Below are positions 41,240 through 51,279 of a stretch of 64,000 nt of DNA, one piece after another; within the stretch, counting starts at the first letter, position 1, and each line of letters opens with the position of its first letter. The stretch is from Pseudocercospora fijiensis CIRAD86 (Eukaryota > Ascomycota > Dothideomycetes > Mycosphaerellales > Mycosphaerellaceae), in the NCBI RefSeq assembly GCF_000340215.1, contig NW_006921534.1, positions 4,029,041 through 4,093,040 of the forward strand, in the 5' to 3' direction. Below the pieces are notes generated by a model. That model was not told the DNA's origin. It searched no databases and saw only the letters and a list, made by a program, of their open reading frames with translations. A program made the translations under genes and the position numbers.

Positions 41240-43183
41240 ATCCTCGGCTCAAACGAAGTGTGAAGTGGATGTCAAGATAATGCACGAAATGCGACAGAGA
41301 CACCATTGCGGAGATCGCAGCATTGATATGCTGGGTTGCGTTGTCAGACTACAGAGTACTTGTTCGGCTCTGCGGCTTCATCTTTCGGAAAGAGAAGCCG
41401 AAGCTTGCATATGATCCTTTCCTGTTTCGGAACTGGTTCATCTTGGCATGCTGTTTCTCCACCGTCATCACTGAGAGATTCATAAAAATCAGCACAAATC
41501 ATGGCAATTCACCACATCGTGACTCACCAATGCCGAGTTGAAAGTGTAATACAAAGAATCCCACCATGCGCCGAGAAAATGAGTTCCTCCCGGCTCACTT
41601 GCAACGAGCTTGTGAAGCACAGAGATGGCCCAAGTAGTGCAAGGCTGGTGCAAGCATCACCATGTTGAGAGGTGCAAGATTCGACGGATTTGAGCGGGAT
41701 GCTTCCAAGAGGCTGTCGATCACAGATCGATGAATCAAGATTCGCAGGGTGAGCTACTGAAGAGTAAGAAGCACGGTATCTTCTGAGGGACAGACCTGTG
41801 TCGTCCATTGGTGTTTAGTCCAGGGAGGTAATCTCTGCGTAAGAGATGATCTTGACTTGAGAGGATCCAAACCAGCGGATGATGTCGTGCTCGAGACCAA
41901 GAATACTCGCGATGCTGACCAGGCTCAACTCCAACCTCGTGCTACTGTTATTGCTGTTGACTGGGCAGTCGGTCCAATGGACTCTGGAGCTCGACCCGTG
42001 GCTTTAGCAAGGCATCGCGACACCGCACGCAGGAATGTGATATTCGACGATGGGCCAAGGAATGCGCATCGTTCGCGAGATGTGACAATCCCAATCGCAC
42101 TGCGGGACTGTCGTTCAAGCTTGAGTCTTGCAGCGCATTGCAAGATAATACGCGAGACTCAAATCTTTCCAGGAGTCGTTCATCAATGCCTTCCATACGC
42201 TGCTGCAGGCCATCAGTTACAGCAGTCCATCCACCGAGTCATCAGTCTGCAGAGTTACATGGATGTATTGGATACTGCCTGCTCGACTCTGAGCTGAGCG
42301 CTCTTGGATGCCTGAGGTGGTTTCACTCAAGTTTTTTGTTGAGTTTGATCCATGAGCTTACGTACTCGGGACTTGCGCGTCCTGCAGGCTTCACAGACAA
42401 TAGCTACACGTCTGTCGGCTCTGCCAAAGGGGGGTCTATTGCCATAGCACACAGATCTGGTCGAACTTGCCACATACAGTGCGATGCAGATGAACGGTAC
42501 ATGTATGTACGTTCCAGAAGCGCGGAGATATGTAGGAAAGTGATCCCTTGACAACGGAAGCCGGACATCCGCAACGGACTCAAGTCCGTGTGGCGCAGAT
42601 CCACTGCTGGCCACATCAAAGCTGCAGAATGTCTACCTACAGTATGGGAATTTAGAAATCTGAAGCGAGATGGCATGAACGATGGGGATTACATGCATAT
42701 GTGGCCATGGTAAGTATCATTCACAGAGCAAGACGAGACCTAATGATGGAAAAGCGGTGCGATACGCCAAAATGATTTCGCTTTGCAGTGGTAGCTATTA
42801 CTTCTAGTACATAAGCTCCTGTCATGGCCCAAGTCCTCTCTCCCCATTACAGGACCTTCTCTATATTCATGCTTGAGGCCTTTCGAATCTCAGCCTATGC
42901 GCCATTCTCAGGTCTTCGAACATTTCAACCCTGTAAGGAGCGCATTTCTGCGGAACTTCCGAATTGATGTGATTCCTCCAATCGACTCTACTGAGCCTGT
43001 TGCTGTAGTGGTCGTTGTGATATTTTGCTGCTACTGCTTGACAATCGGACTACCTGACTGTAGTAGATCTGCTTCGGATCTTGCTCTTGCTCTTGTTGAT
43101 GCCTATGAATTTGCGAGTATCCTAGGTCTTGCTTGAAACTTCTCCATCTCCACTTCATGCCTGGACATGTGCGCGGAAGGTCC
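41240..43183. other. gene-poor interval (1.9 kb)
   Basis: Many overlapping short frames without motifs, apart from the Zn2Cys6 half-motif on the minus strand at 42366-42422 (own entry) and a minus frame at 41948-42196 (MEGIDERLLERFESRV...) that could be a decayed downstream exon of the same gene. Base composition is ordinary. Confidence 0.45.
42366..42422 (-). pseudogene. half of a Zn2Cys6 DNA-binding motif (degenerate gene)
   Basis: The minus frame reads ADRRVAIVCEACRTRKSR and then reaches GTACGTAAG, a good splice donor. VCEACRTRKSR is the first half of a Gal4-type zinc cluster (CxxC followed by six residues). In the sequence beyond I find no acceptor that supplies the third Cys and the second CxxC half, and the read-through frame gives VRKL instead. 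The exon upstream has no clear start either. I therefore read this as a relic of a regulator gene. A correct model with a distant exon is not excluded. Confidence 0.45.
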
Positions 43184-43420
43184 TCACTCGCGGGTAGAGT
43201 AGATTGGCTTCGCACTCTTCCAAGGCTCGATGTTGGACCGTTTGCACTTGGCGAGGAGGATCTGTCGACGGGTCTCCTCAGACATGTTGTAGTTATCCTC
43301 GCGAGGAGCGAGAGGGAGTGTTGTTGTCATCAATGTCTCGTGTAGTGAGGAAGAGGAAGAGGTAGCGCTGGGAGGGCTCTGCGTAGACTTGCGTCGGTTT
43401 GAGAGTTTGGAGAAGCTCAT
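43184..43420 (-). CDS. small hypothetical protein (78 aa)
   Basis: A single exon. The ATG at 43420 (MSFSKLSNRRKSTQSPPSAT) is preferred to the longer open frame, whose first 43 codons look like 5' UTR. The product is Ser/Arg/Lys-rich at the N-terminus and ends in a compact block, MSEETRRQILLAKCKRSNIE, then PWKSAKPIYSTRE, which looks like a conserved short motif but which I cannot name. No signal peptide or membrane helix. Support is composition and a clean start, so moderate at best. Confidence 0.45.
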   Translation of the reverse strand: MSFSKLSNRRKSTQSPPSATSSSSSLHETLMTTTLPLAPREDNYNMSEETRRQILLAKCKRSNIEPWKSAKPIYSTRE

Positions 43421-44140
43421 GATTGTGAGCTGGTGGATATTTCCTGATTGGTATGGGTCAAATGTTGCAGGTATGCTTTCTTTGGCAGTGCCTAGTGGTG
43501 ATGGTTGGTGATGTTTGAAGCTTAGCAAAGAAAGGGAGACACTTTGCACTTATACGCTGACCTGATGGACTCAACGAAGGTATTGTGAACGGGCATAGCC
43601 CAGTAAATTGGTTCGCACGCGATAGCAATGGACCATTCACAGGTAACGATACGATGACAGGATGGTGTTTTCGGAGCAGAAAGCGGACATACGGAGTTAG
43701 CCTCCCGCTAGCGATACAATAATCCTTGCTTGTGGTCGAAAGAGGCCTAGTGCTTTCGTTTAGGGTTGGGCCAGACCTCCTGTGCAAAAGCCGATTGACC
43801 GGGTATCGGTAGGCATGCTCAAGGATGCCACTTCACCGAGCTTATCACTACTTTCATGCACACTGATCAGTAGTGAGTATGCGCGTCCGTCAACGGATTT
43901 GGGATGGACCATTGATGTCCCGCTTCGCACAATACATACTGGTAATAAAAATGCGGCGAGCACGTGATTTGGAAATAAGGGAGAGGATTGTGATAATGGG
44001 ACGAATCTCCGTTTGATGCTCTGGTTAGTTCTCGTATTCAAGCTACTCACTCGGACTCACAAGTGAACTGCTTCGCCGTTGATCTTATCTCAGACTTGCC
44101 ACCGCCTTCGCCTTCTACGGTCTGGTCTGCAGAGGCCTAC
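43421..44140. other. intergenic interval
   Basis: 720 bp with no convincing frame, repeat or structured element. Confidence 0.5.
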
Positions 44141-44470
44141 TCACTCCGAGCGAGCCCACCAGGCTTCCATCTCTTGGAGAGCTTTAGCGTGCTGGTTATA
44201 CGAACGATTGGAAGGTCTCGCCATGATTCCCGTCTCGATAGAAGGCATGTTCTGCAGTGGCACTGGCTGAGCGCCCTCGACTTGGGCTTCTTCATCGCCG
44301 GGCTGATCCTTGGGCTTGCGGTGAAAGTAGCCTGGCCACCTTCTATCCTCTTTCTTCGTCCGACGACGTTCTTGCCTTGCCGAGCAGCACCCAATTGCTG
44401 CTTGGAAGAGAAAGAACAGAACGATAGCCAGAAAGGTCCCGCCGACCACCATTCCTTTACTGACTTGCAT
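44141..44470 (-). CDS. small single-pass membrane protein (109 aa)
   Basis: Start at 44470 (MQVSKGMVVGGTFLAIVLFF); the frame stays open 31 codons upstream to another Met at 44563. One hydrophobic helix (VVGGTFLAIVLFFLFQAAIG) is followed by Cys-Cys and a basic stretch (SARQERRRTKKEDRRW), so the positive side is just after the helix, then a polar tail ending EMEAWWARSE. That is the layout of small fungal membrane proteins with a cytosolic tail. Function unknown. The alternative upstream Met would add a polar N-terminus (MFNLPGEENCTNIK). Confidence 0.5.
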   Translation of the reverse strand: MQVSKGMVVGGTFLAIVLFFLFQAAIGCCSARQERRRTKKEDRRWPGYFHRKPKDQPGDEEAQVEGAQPVPLQNMPSIETGIMARPSNRSYNQHAKALQEMEAWWARSE

Positions 44471-44652
44471 GACTAAAAGCTGCGGCTGGAAATTGACTGA
44501 CTTGAGATTCTGCGCCGATGATTTGATGTTCGTGCAATTTTCTTCGCCAGGAAGATTGAACAAGATGTTGGCAGAGTATGGAGTCTGAAGTAGAAGTCAA
44601 AGGTGGAGTCTGATCATGCTATAAATACTGCTCAGACCGAGCAGCTCAAAAT

Positions 44653-44784
44653 GGATTGTTTGGGTATCATAAGTGTACAGAAATGTCAAGCAATGCGATT
44701 GTGCACCTTTGTCTTCGCGGATTGTTTGGGTATCACAAGTGTACAGAAATGTCAAACAATGCGATTGTGCACCTTTGTCTTCGC
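44653..44784. repeat. 66-bp tandem duplication
   Basis: Two adjacent 66-bp copies (44653-44718 and 44719-44784), from GGATTGTTTGGG to GTCTTCGC. They differ at two sites, both transitions (T/C and G/A). The pair lies in the 380-bp gap downstream of the Zn2Cys6 gene and upstream of the small membrane-protein gene. Confidence 0.95.
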
Positions 44785-44852
44785 ATAAGAATGATATTGT
44801 CCAGAGCAAGAGCGTGGAATTCACTTGCATTCTGCACCATGATGAAGATTCG

Positions 44853-47398
44853 CTACACCGGCGGCTCGGTCGCGCCAGGCATCGAAGCCGGAGGCTGATC
44901 GATCCAGTTGTTTTTGTCCCATTCCACGTGCTCAAGCCAACTGAGAAAATCTGCATCATTGCCGATGGGGAAAAAGACGCTGGAATCATCAAAGATCGGC
45001 TGCTCGCCTGTCGTTGAGACTGGCGGAGGTGGATTCGGTGACAATATCTGGTCAAGAACTCTCGCGAGAGCCTTTCTTCCTTGGTTGCAGATCGAGTGAT
45101 TGCCTTCTCCAGGGCCCACCGATCCCAGGGCGGATATGAAAACGCTTAGGTCTTGTATCGTCTCTGAGCGTGGTAGTACTTCTGGCGCGTACTGTCGCGT
45201 CTGACTCTCTATCAAGAGCTCGACAGCTAGGACGCCTGCAGCTGGCAGACCGTGAAGCGCAAGAAGATATACTATGTCGCCTTGAAAGTCTCGAAAGAAG
45301 TCTCGCCGCGACTGTGCCAGGAGGACGAGTTTGAGCATGCGTCGTGCAATCGGGATGAGCTTTTTGGTGTCGGTTCGAGTTCGAATCGTAAGTGCTCTCT
45401 GGAGCAGGAACTCGGTGTGTATTATGCCTGTATGTATACAAAGCACAAACATTGCATTGACCTGACGCATAGCTTCCTTCTTCTGACGTAGTGGTAGTCC
45501 TACTCCGAGCGGCGAGCTGGTGTCGGATAATATCTGTTCTGGTGTGATTTGAATATGAGCAGGTGCAGACCTGTGCAGATGATCCATTTTCTGACGCACT
45601 TCCTGTGCTCGTCTTTCGATGTCTTCATCATCAGATCCAAGCGCAATCTCCAGAATGTCTTCTCGTATACGGCAATGCTGGAACCAGACTCGCAACCAAG
45701 TAGTGCGATTGAGACACCCTTGCGTATTCCATCCATCCTGGTCCAATGTTGACAAAGCGGCTTCCAGTTCTGCGCCCTCAGAGAAGAGCTGGTCATCGGA
45801 GAGGTCTAGAGGATACTCCATCTTGCAATATCGGTGCGATAATCTTGGAGGGCGCCCAAGGAACGTAGCCACAACTTTGTCATGGCCGTATGCAGAGATG
45901 AATATCTTCTTTCGCAATTCTGCGAGGAAGAACGGGCACTCTGGGCCTGGTCGATTCCCTTGATGCAATCCCATTGCAACGATCGCGTCGCATACTTCGC
46001 CGGTCCGCTGCCAAGCAGCATAGTGTGCATCGCCTTTCAGGCATTCAACCAGCACCAGGTCCTCGAACATGAAGCATACGTATATGTCATTCAACACTTC
46101 TGACTCGTAGCAAAAACAGAGACAATATTCGGAAGCTTTTCGCATGCGTTCGGCAAACGTTGCACGATCCACGTACCGCTCTCGGATTGAATCAAAGATT
46201 GTGTCCCAATTGCTCAAATTGACGGCAATGAGGCCAACGAGTGACAGGACGACTCCAACAACCTCCCATCGAAGGTTGCGACCAGATGCCGATTTCGCCC
46301 ACTCTCGTGCAGTCATTGACCCATGGACGCGCATTGGCCGTCGTGTATTGCGCCAGACCAGCTCCGAAAGAGATCGCATCTGTTCTGAATTGCCTTCAGC
46401 AAGGACTTTCCCGAATTCATTCCAGAGCTCGTCGATCCATATTCGAAAAACGGGCTGAAGGACGACAATGCCGTCGCAAAGCTCGAACCATCTCTGGGTG
46501 AAATTACGATATACTGGAAGATCTCTAAACATAGATAGCACCTCGGCACCCTGTTGGATCTTGTCCGCAGGCAGTGAGGGCAGATCCGGAGGGTCTTCCA
46601 CGTCCGGTGTTTGCAATATGCTAGAATTTTCAGTATACACAGCCGAATAGCTAGTCGGTCCGAGGAAGCCCGTCCTGCCATCTCTGATAAAAGACATGGC
46701 ACTTTCCGGACTCGCGTAGGAAGCAGAAGGGGCGGAAGAGTGTTTCGATTCCTCACCCGGCGTTGGAGGCATTGGAGCAGTCGGAGACGGTAAGACTGAT
46801 CCTTGACCAAGCGATGCCGGCTGCGAAGTGCTAACGCGAAAAGCAGCGTCTTTCCCCTGCTGAGTACTATTGCTTGATGGAGGGCTTACAAGGCCGTTCC
46901 GCTTGTTCTCGATGGAAGGGAAAGGCGTTGGATAGGGTCCGATAGTTGACAGTCTTGGTGTTGACGCTGCTGTGCGGTGTGGGCCAATTCCCGGAGGATC
47001 TGTCCGTGGTTTGGTCAATGGTGCAGGATGATATATACATTGATCTGGAACCCAATCAGCCTAGGTCGCGATCAACATTCAGTCACCTCTACCTTCTTTG
47101 CCTCTGCGTGCACATCTTCCACAGACTGGGCTGCTATGGTCGCCTATTGTCAAGAGGCCGTGTCAGCTGGATGAGAGGTGTGTCAAGGACAAGAACAAGT
47201 GCACATACACCGAAGCTTTCCACGCCGACACTACATGGAAAAGTCAGTGAATGAAGTATGACGCCGTATCCTTGGTGCACATACCGGCTCGCAACTGAAA
47301 AGCTTGCCATTGCGTCGATACGATGGTGTGACGGACTGCAGCTGCGCCGCTGAATGTGCAGAAGATTCGTCGGCCATGGCTGGCATAGTCGAAGCCAT
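44853..47398 (-). CDS. Zn2Cys6 transcription factor with fungal-specific TF domain
   Basis: Four exons on the minus strand: 47285-47398, 47209-47230, 47093-47143, 44853-47044; 2379 nt, 792 codons. The second exon is only 22 nt. Introns are 54, 65 and 48 nt, and only correct splicing rebuilds the zinc cluster: SCEPCRRGKLRCDHSSPVC, then GRCARRGKEDQCIYHPAPLT (C-x2-C-x6-C-x6-C-x2-C-x8-C). A Pro/Ser linker follows, then a middle-homology region (SMFRDLPVYRNFTQRWFEL) and the TF domain (VLNDIYVCFMFEDLVLVECL, WQRTGEVCDAIVAMGLHQ, LRKKIFISAYGHDKVVATFL). The C-terminus is acidic/aromatic (DFLSWLEHVEWDKNNW), a possible activation region. It diverges from the Pcs60-like gene, so control of that neighbour is possible but unproven. 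Confidence 0.88.
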
Positions 47399-48297
47399 GG
47401 TGATGCGAGCGTCGAAGGCAACAGGAAGCACGATGTCGTTAGATCGCAAATGCGGAGTTGACTGTTTACGGAGTCCGACTAGCTTTGTCCCGCGGGCGTC
47501 TGCGGCTGCCACACCCGGGGGCCGGGAGGTAACGGCACTTGTCCAAGAGACTACGGAGATCCGGGAGAAGACAGGCCGGAGATGTGAGCGATGCACATCA
47601 AATATTGTTGGCGTGAACTACAGACCTACGGAGCCCGAGTTCTGTACCCTTCCCGGATCATCGTTCTTCCGCAACACACAGCCGTGCTCTACAGACGTAC
47701 CTTCACGAACTCCGGCGAAGCACACAATCGATGCCATCGCCCCATCCTATGCAGTCAAGTCAGATGAGATACCAGTCTTAAGCGTAAGAAGAAGAGCGAG
47801 GAATTTAGCGTCCATAAATCTTGCAATTTCCACGTGACATCTGGAGGTCGTAGTTTGGAATAGGATCAACTTAGAAGCAGACTCTTGGATGGCGAAATCT
47901 CTCTCTTCCCAATGTACTGTAGGCTCATCCTAGTCGTGACAAAGGCGACATCTCATCAAGTGACATCAAGTGGGAACTTCGAGCTTGCAGGCATGATGGA
48001 GCTTTCGCGGAACTGCAACCGAACATCCCTGCGGCCTATCTGGTACGTACTCTGACCAACGACTCCAGCTCTTTCGCCCTCACCAGAACATGCATTCTTT
48101 ACGGAAGCCTTGGTCATCTTTCAGCTGATCATGGCGTTTCGCGCGCATACCGAGGCGCTTGCTGGTGTTCACAAGAAGAGGAGGCCAGCACGGCCATCGG
48201 AAGGCGACACCTCGGTGGCTCCGTGTTTGGCCGATCGCGCGGAAACACCTCTCCACCCATCATCTCTCTTTTGGGACTACAGTCTCTACAGGCCGCC
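47399..48297. promoter_or_regulatory. divergent intergenic region, Zn2Cys6 regulator / acyl-CoA synthetase
   Basis: About 900 bp between head-to-head starts. No obvious paired CGG half-sites stand out as an operator. The plus frame stays open 25 codons upstream of the chosen ATG at 48298, but the sequence at that ATG (GCCGCCATGG) is an ideal initiation context. Confidence 0.5.
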
Positions 48298-49845
48298 ATG
48301 GCAACGACACTGTCCAACGCATTCGACCCCATCTCGTCGGCGACGGCAGTCATCGTCCCAGGGAATCCAGCGCTCACCATAACATACCAACGACTATACT
48401 CCGATGTACTCGCCTTCCAGCACAAGCTCGCTGCCCTCGGCATCTCACCCGGCGCCGCAGTCTCAATAGCTCTGCCGAACAGCTACCCATTCATCGTCTC
48501 GTTCTTGGCGGCATCATGGCAGCGAGGCATTGCCGCGCCTTTGAACCCGGCCTACAAGCAACGCGAGTTCGAGTTCTATATTGATGATCTGTCATCCTCG
48601 CTGGTATTGGTCCCTCAAGGTCAAGCGGATGGACCAGCCGAGAAAGCTGCAAGAAAATACAATGCAGCTGTAGCAGAAGTCTATCTGCATCCAAGGACGA
48701 ATGAAGTAGTCCTCGATGTCAAGGAGAAGGGCAAGTTGGAGGGGCGTGGCAATGTACCTTTCGAAAGAGCACGGCCAGAGGACACAGCGCTGGTTCTTCA
48801 CACTTCTGGGACAACAGGTCGTCCGAAGGCTGTGCCGCTTTCGCATCGCAATCTGGCAAGGACGATTCACAACATCAAGAACACATACAAGCTGACAGCA
48901 GAAGATCGCACGATGCTGATCATGCCTCTCTTCCACGTCCATGGTCTGCTTGCCGGCTTTCTCGCTCCCTTGTCCACTGGCGGCAGTGTGATCGTCCCAG
49001 GCGCGTTCAGCGCATCCAAGTTCTGGAATCACTTTGTAGAGCACAAAGCCAACTGGTATACTGCTGTACCGACTATGCATCAAATTCTGCTGAAGAATAG
49101 CCACCTCTGGCCTGCTCCAATGCCAAAGATCCGCTTTATCCGATCCTGCAGCTCGCCTCTGAGCCCAAAAGTATTATATGACTTAGAGGCAGCTTTCAAG
49201 GCACCGGTGTTGGAGGCATATGCTATGACCGAGGCGGCGCACCAAATGACTTCCAACCCGTATCCACCTGCAAAGAGAAAACCAGGCTCCGTTGGTCTTG
49301 GTCAAGGCGTGGAGGTCAAGATTCTAGATCAAGACGGCAATGAGGTTGCACACGGCAAAGAGGCCGAGATATGCATCAAGGGCAGCAACGTGACAAAGGG
49401 ATACATAAACAACGAGAAAGCAAATCGAGAAAGCTTTACTGCGAACGGCTTCTTCAGGACCGGAGACCAAGGCAAGAAGGACGAGGACGGATACATTATC
49501 ATTACGGGTCGCATTAAGGAGTTGATCAATAAAGGCGGCGAGAAGATTTCGCCCATTGAATTGGACAACACCCTAGCTCAGCACCCTGCTGTGTCAGAAG
49601 CCGTGAGCTTTGCCATACCGGACGAACTGTACGGACAGGATGTTGGCGTCGCCATCGTGCCCAAGGATGCCGCACGTATCACTGAGGACGAAATAAAGAA
49701 GTGGATGAGTACGCGTACTGCGAAATTCAAGGTCCCAAAGCGAGTGTATTTCACCAAGATCATGCCAAAGACTGCTACAGGCAAGATTCAGAGAAGAAAC
49801 GTCGCCGACGCGATGATGAAGGAAGTGCCACAGGCGAAGCTGTAG
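48298..49845 (+). CDS. PCS60: peroxisomal AMP-forming CoA synthetase (Pcs60/oxalyl-CoA synthetase-like)
   Basis: A single exon of 515 codons ending QAKL, with AKL as a PTS1 peroxisomal import signal. Adenylate-forming motifs in order: LHTSGTTGRPKAVPLSHRNL (P-loop-like A3), AYAMTEAAHQM (A5), FFRTGDQGKKDEDGYIIITG (A7), GRIKELINKGGEKISPIE (A8) and PKTATGKIQRR with the C-terminal catalytic Lys (A10). It matches the short Pcs60/Fat2 group; yeast Pcs60 and plant AAE3 are oxalyl-CoA synthetases, starting oxalate breakdown. Length and motifs are complete. It ends 21 bp from the convergent, broken methyltransferase gene. Oxalate as substrate is inferred from the group. Confidence 0.88.
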   Translation: MATTLSNAFDPISSATAVIVPGNPALTITYQRLYSDVLAFQHKLAALGISPGAAVSIALPNSYPFIVSFLAASWQRGIAAPLNPAYKQREFEFYIDDLSSSLVLVPQGQADGPAEKAARKYNAAVAEVYLHPRTNEVVLDVKEKGKLEGRGNVPFERARPEDTALVLHTSGTTGRPKAVPLSHRNLARTIHNIKNTYKLTAEDRTMLIMPLFHVHGLLAGFLAPLSTGGSVIVPGAFSASKFWNHFVEHKANWYTAVPTMHQILLKNSHLWPAPMPKIRFIRSCSSPLSPKVLYDLEAAFKAPVLEAYAMTEAAHQMTSNPYPPAKRKPGSVGLGQGVEVKILDQDGNEVAHGKEAEICIKGSNVTKGYINNEKANRESFTANGFFRTGDQGKKDEDGYIIITGRIKELINKGGEKISPIELDNTLAQHPAVSEAVSFAIPDELYGQDVGVAIVPKDAARITEDEIKKWMSTRTAKFKVPKRVYFTKIMPKTATGKIQRRNVADAMMKEVPQAKL

Positions 49846-49866
49846 GCTGTCTGTACCGATACTGTA

Positions 49867-50958
49867 TCATTGTACACCATTCATTATGTCACCTGGTTCT
49901 CGGCGCTTCGTCGCCAGAATACAGCTCACGGGCAACGTGACCTCCATTTCACGATCCCCAACGACATCCTCAAATTCCTTCCAAAGTCTATCCATAATTT
50001 CGTCTCCCTCGAGCGGTACAGTGGCATCAATCTAAAAGTAAAGGGTATCAGCATGAGCAGTTGTCCTAAGCGAGAGAAAGCAGCTTGCAGCCTATTAGGT
50101 GACTCGACGATTGGCACTTGGGAATGTGCAGGATGAGGGTTCCCACCCTCTGCTTTACTCACCATCTCCTTCAACCTGCTCAAGTCAGCTTTAATCGCCC
50201 AATCCACCTCATCCTTCTCCCAAACAATCTCATCCCTCCCTCCCACCCTATCCTGCAACCCCTCAAACTCCTTCTCGTCCTCCGGCACATAAATCGGAAA
50301 GAAGCTATCCTCAAAATTAATCCTAACCCTCTTCACCCCGGGCTCGAAAATCGTCTCAGGAAAAGGTAACGCATTGCCCCCACTGACAATCTTCTTCAAC
50401 CAAAGCGGATGTCCGCCTTTACCTTCTTTCCTCCAAACCGACGAAAGCGCCCTCCACTTCAGCTTCCGCCAAATCTCCTGCGCTTTCGAATCTTCGAGGA
50501 TCGCGTGAGAGAAAAGTAAGGTTGCGAACGTCCCGCCGGGTCGAAGTTGGTGTTGTTGTACCGATTCCAACGTTTTATCAATGTCCGTCCAATGGATACA
50601 GTTGATCGCGAGGACCATATCGAAGCTGGAATTTTTCGATATCGGAATCGTCTTCTATGGGAGCGGCTCGGAATGTGATGTTTGAGAGGTCTGGGAGATG
50701 GGATTTCGCTGTGTTGATGTTTGAGGCGCTGATGTCTGAGACGATGACCTTTTGGGAACTTTGCGGCTAGGCGGCTGGAATGGATGCCTGCGCCTGCACC
50801 TGGTTCGTGGAGGAGATTGAAGGCTCCGCCGTGAGAGGCATGATAGTGCCAGACACGTTGGAGGAGGGACTCGGGGAGAGGAGAGGCCGGCCTTTGATAT
50901 ATTTGTCCCAGAAACTTGAGGGGGTTTCTTGGAATGGATTCGGTGCTGGTGCTGTCAT
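49867..50958 (-). pseudogene. class I SAM-dependent methyltransferase gene with three frame breaks
   Basis: Minus strand, exons 50163-50958 and 49867-50031 with a 131-nt intron (GTGAGT...TTTTAG). Protein similarity runs through one gene but shifts frame three times. MTAPAPNPFQETPSSFWDKY to GRP; then QRVWHYHASHGGAFNLLHEPG and AGAGIHSSRLAAKFP (SAM-binding loop) after a one-base loss near 50878-50892; then VIVSDISASNINTAKSHLP after a one-base gain in the A run at 50750-50753; then MVLAINCIHWTDIDKTLESV after another gain near 50627-50636. The last exon (IDATVPLEGDEIMDRLWKEF... VTLPVSCILATK) is in frame. The family resembles trans-aconitate/crg1-like methyltransferases. Breaks lie beside short homopolymers, so either pseudogene or assembly errors. 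The start lies only 110 bp from transposon element 1. Confidence 0.75.
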
Positions 50959-51068
50959 GTTGTATACAAACCGGGTACTTGCTGGGGAAGCTGTCTATTA
51001 ATGTATGTCAAAGAAATAGAAGTCCTTCTCTCTGGACGCCAGACAATAATGGGTTGCGGAACACAGTA

Positions 51069-51103
51069 TTGTGCTATTCAATAAGTCGCGCCATACGCGG
51101 AGA
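51069..51103 (+). repeat. left inverted terminal repeat of element 1
   Basis: Begins TTGTGCTATTCAATAAGTCG and runs through GCGCCATACGCGGAGA. It still has CA/TG where the right copy has TA (for example TTCAAT here against TTTAAT), so this end escaped most RIP and marks the edge of the island. Confidence 0.75.
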
Positions 51104-51279
51104 CCATGGATATTTCCGCGTAGCCACTATTTTGCCGTAGACCTACCTACACTATACAAATTTGGTAGCAATCTAGGGACGGAACGAAAGCCTTTCTTAC
51201 CTCTATCCACTTAGGTTCTCTTAGTAAAGCTCAAGGTTAAGAACAAGGCATATTCGGAAGCCGTTAACGAGCCGTCACT

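Noticed and set aside
39508..49845. Secondary-metabolite cluster (MFS, Zn2Cys6, CoA synthetase, methyltransferase)
   Set aside because: No core PKS, NRPS, terpene or DMATS gene. The members are separated by unrelated genes and gene-poor gaps, and the synthetase looks like peroxisomal Pcs60.
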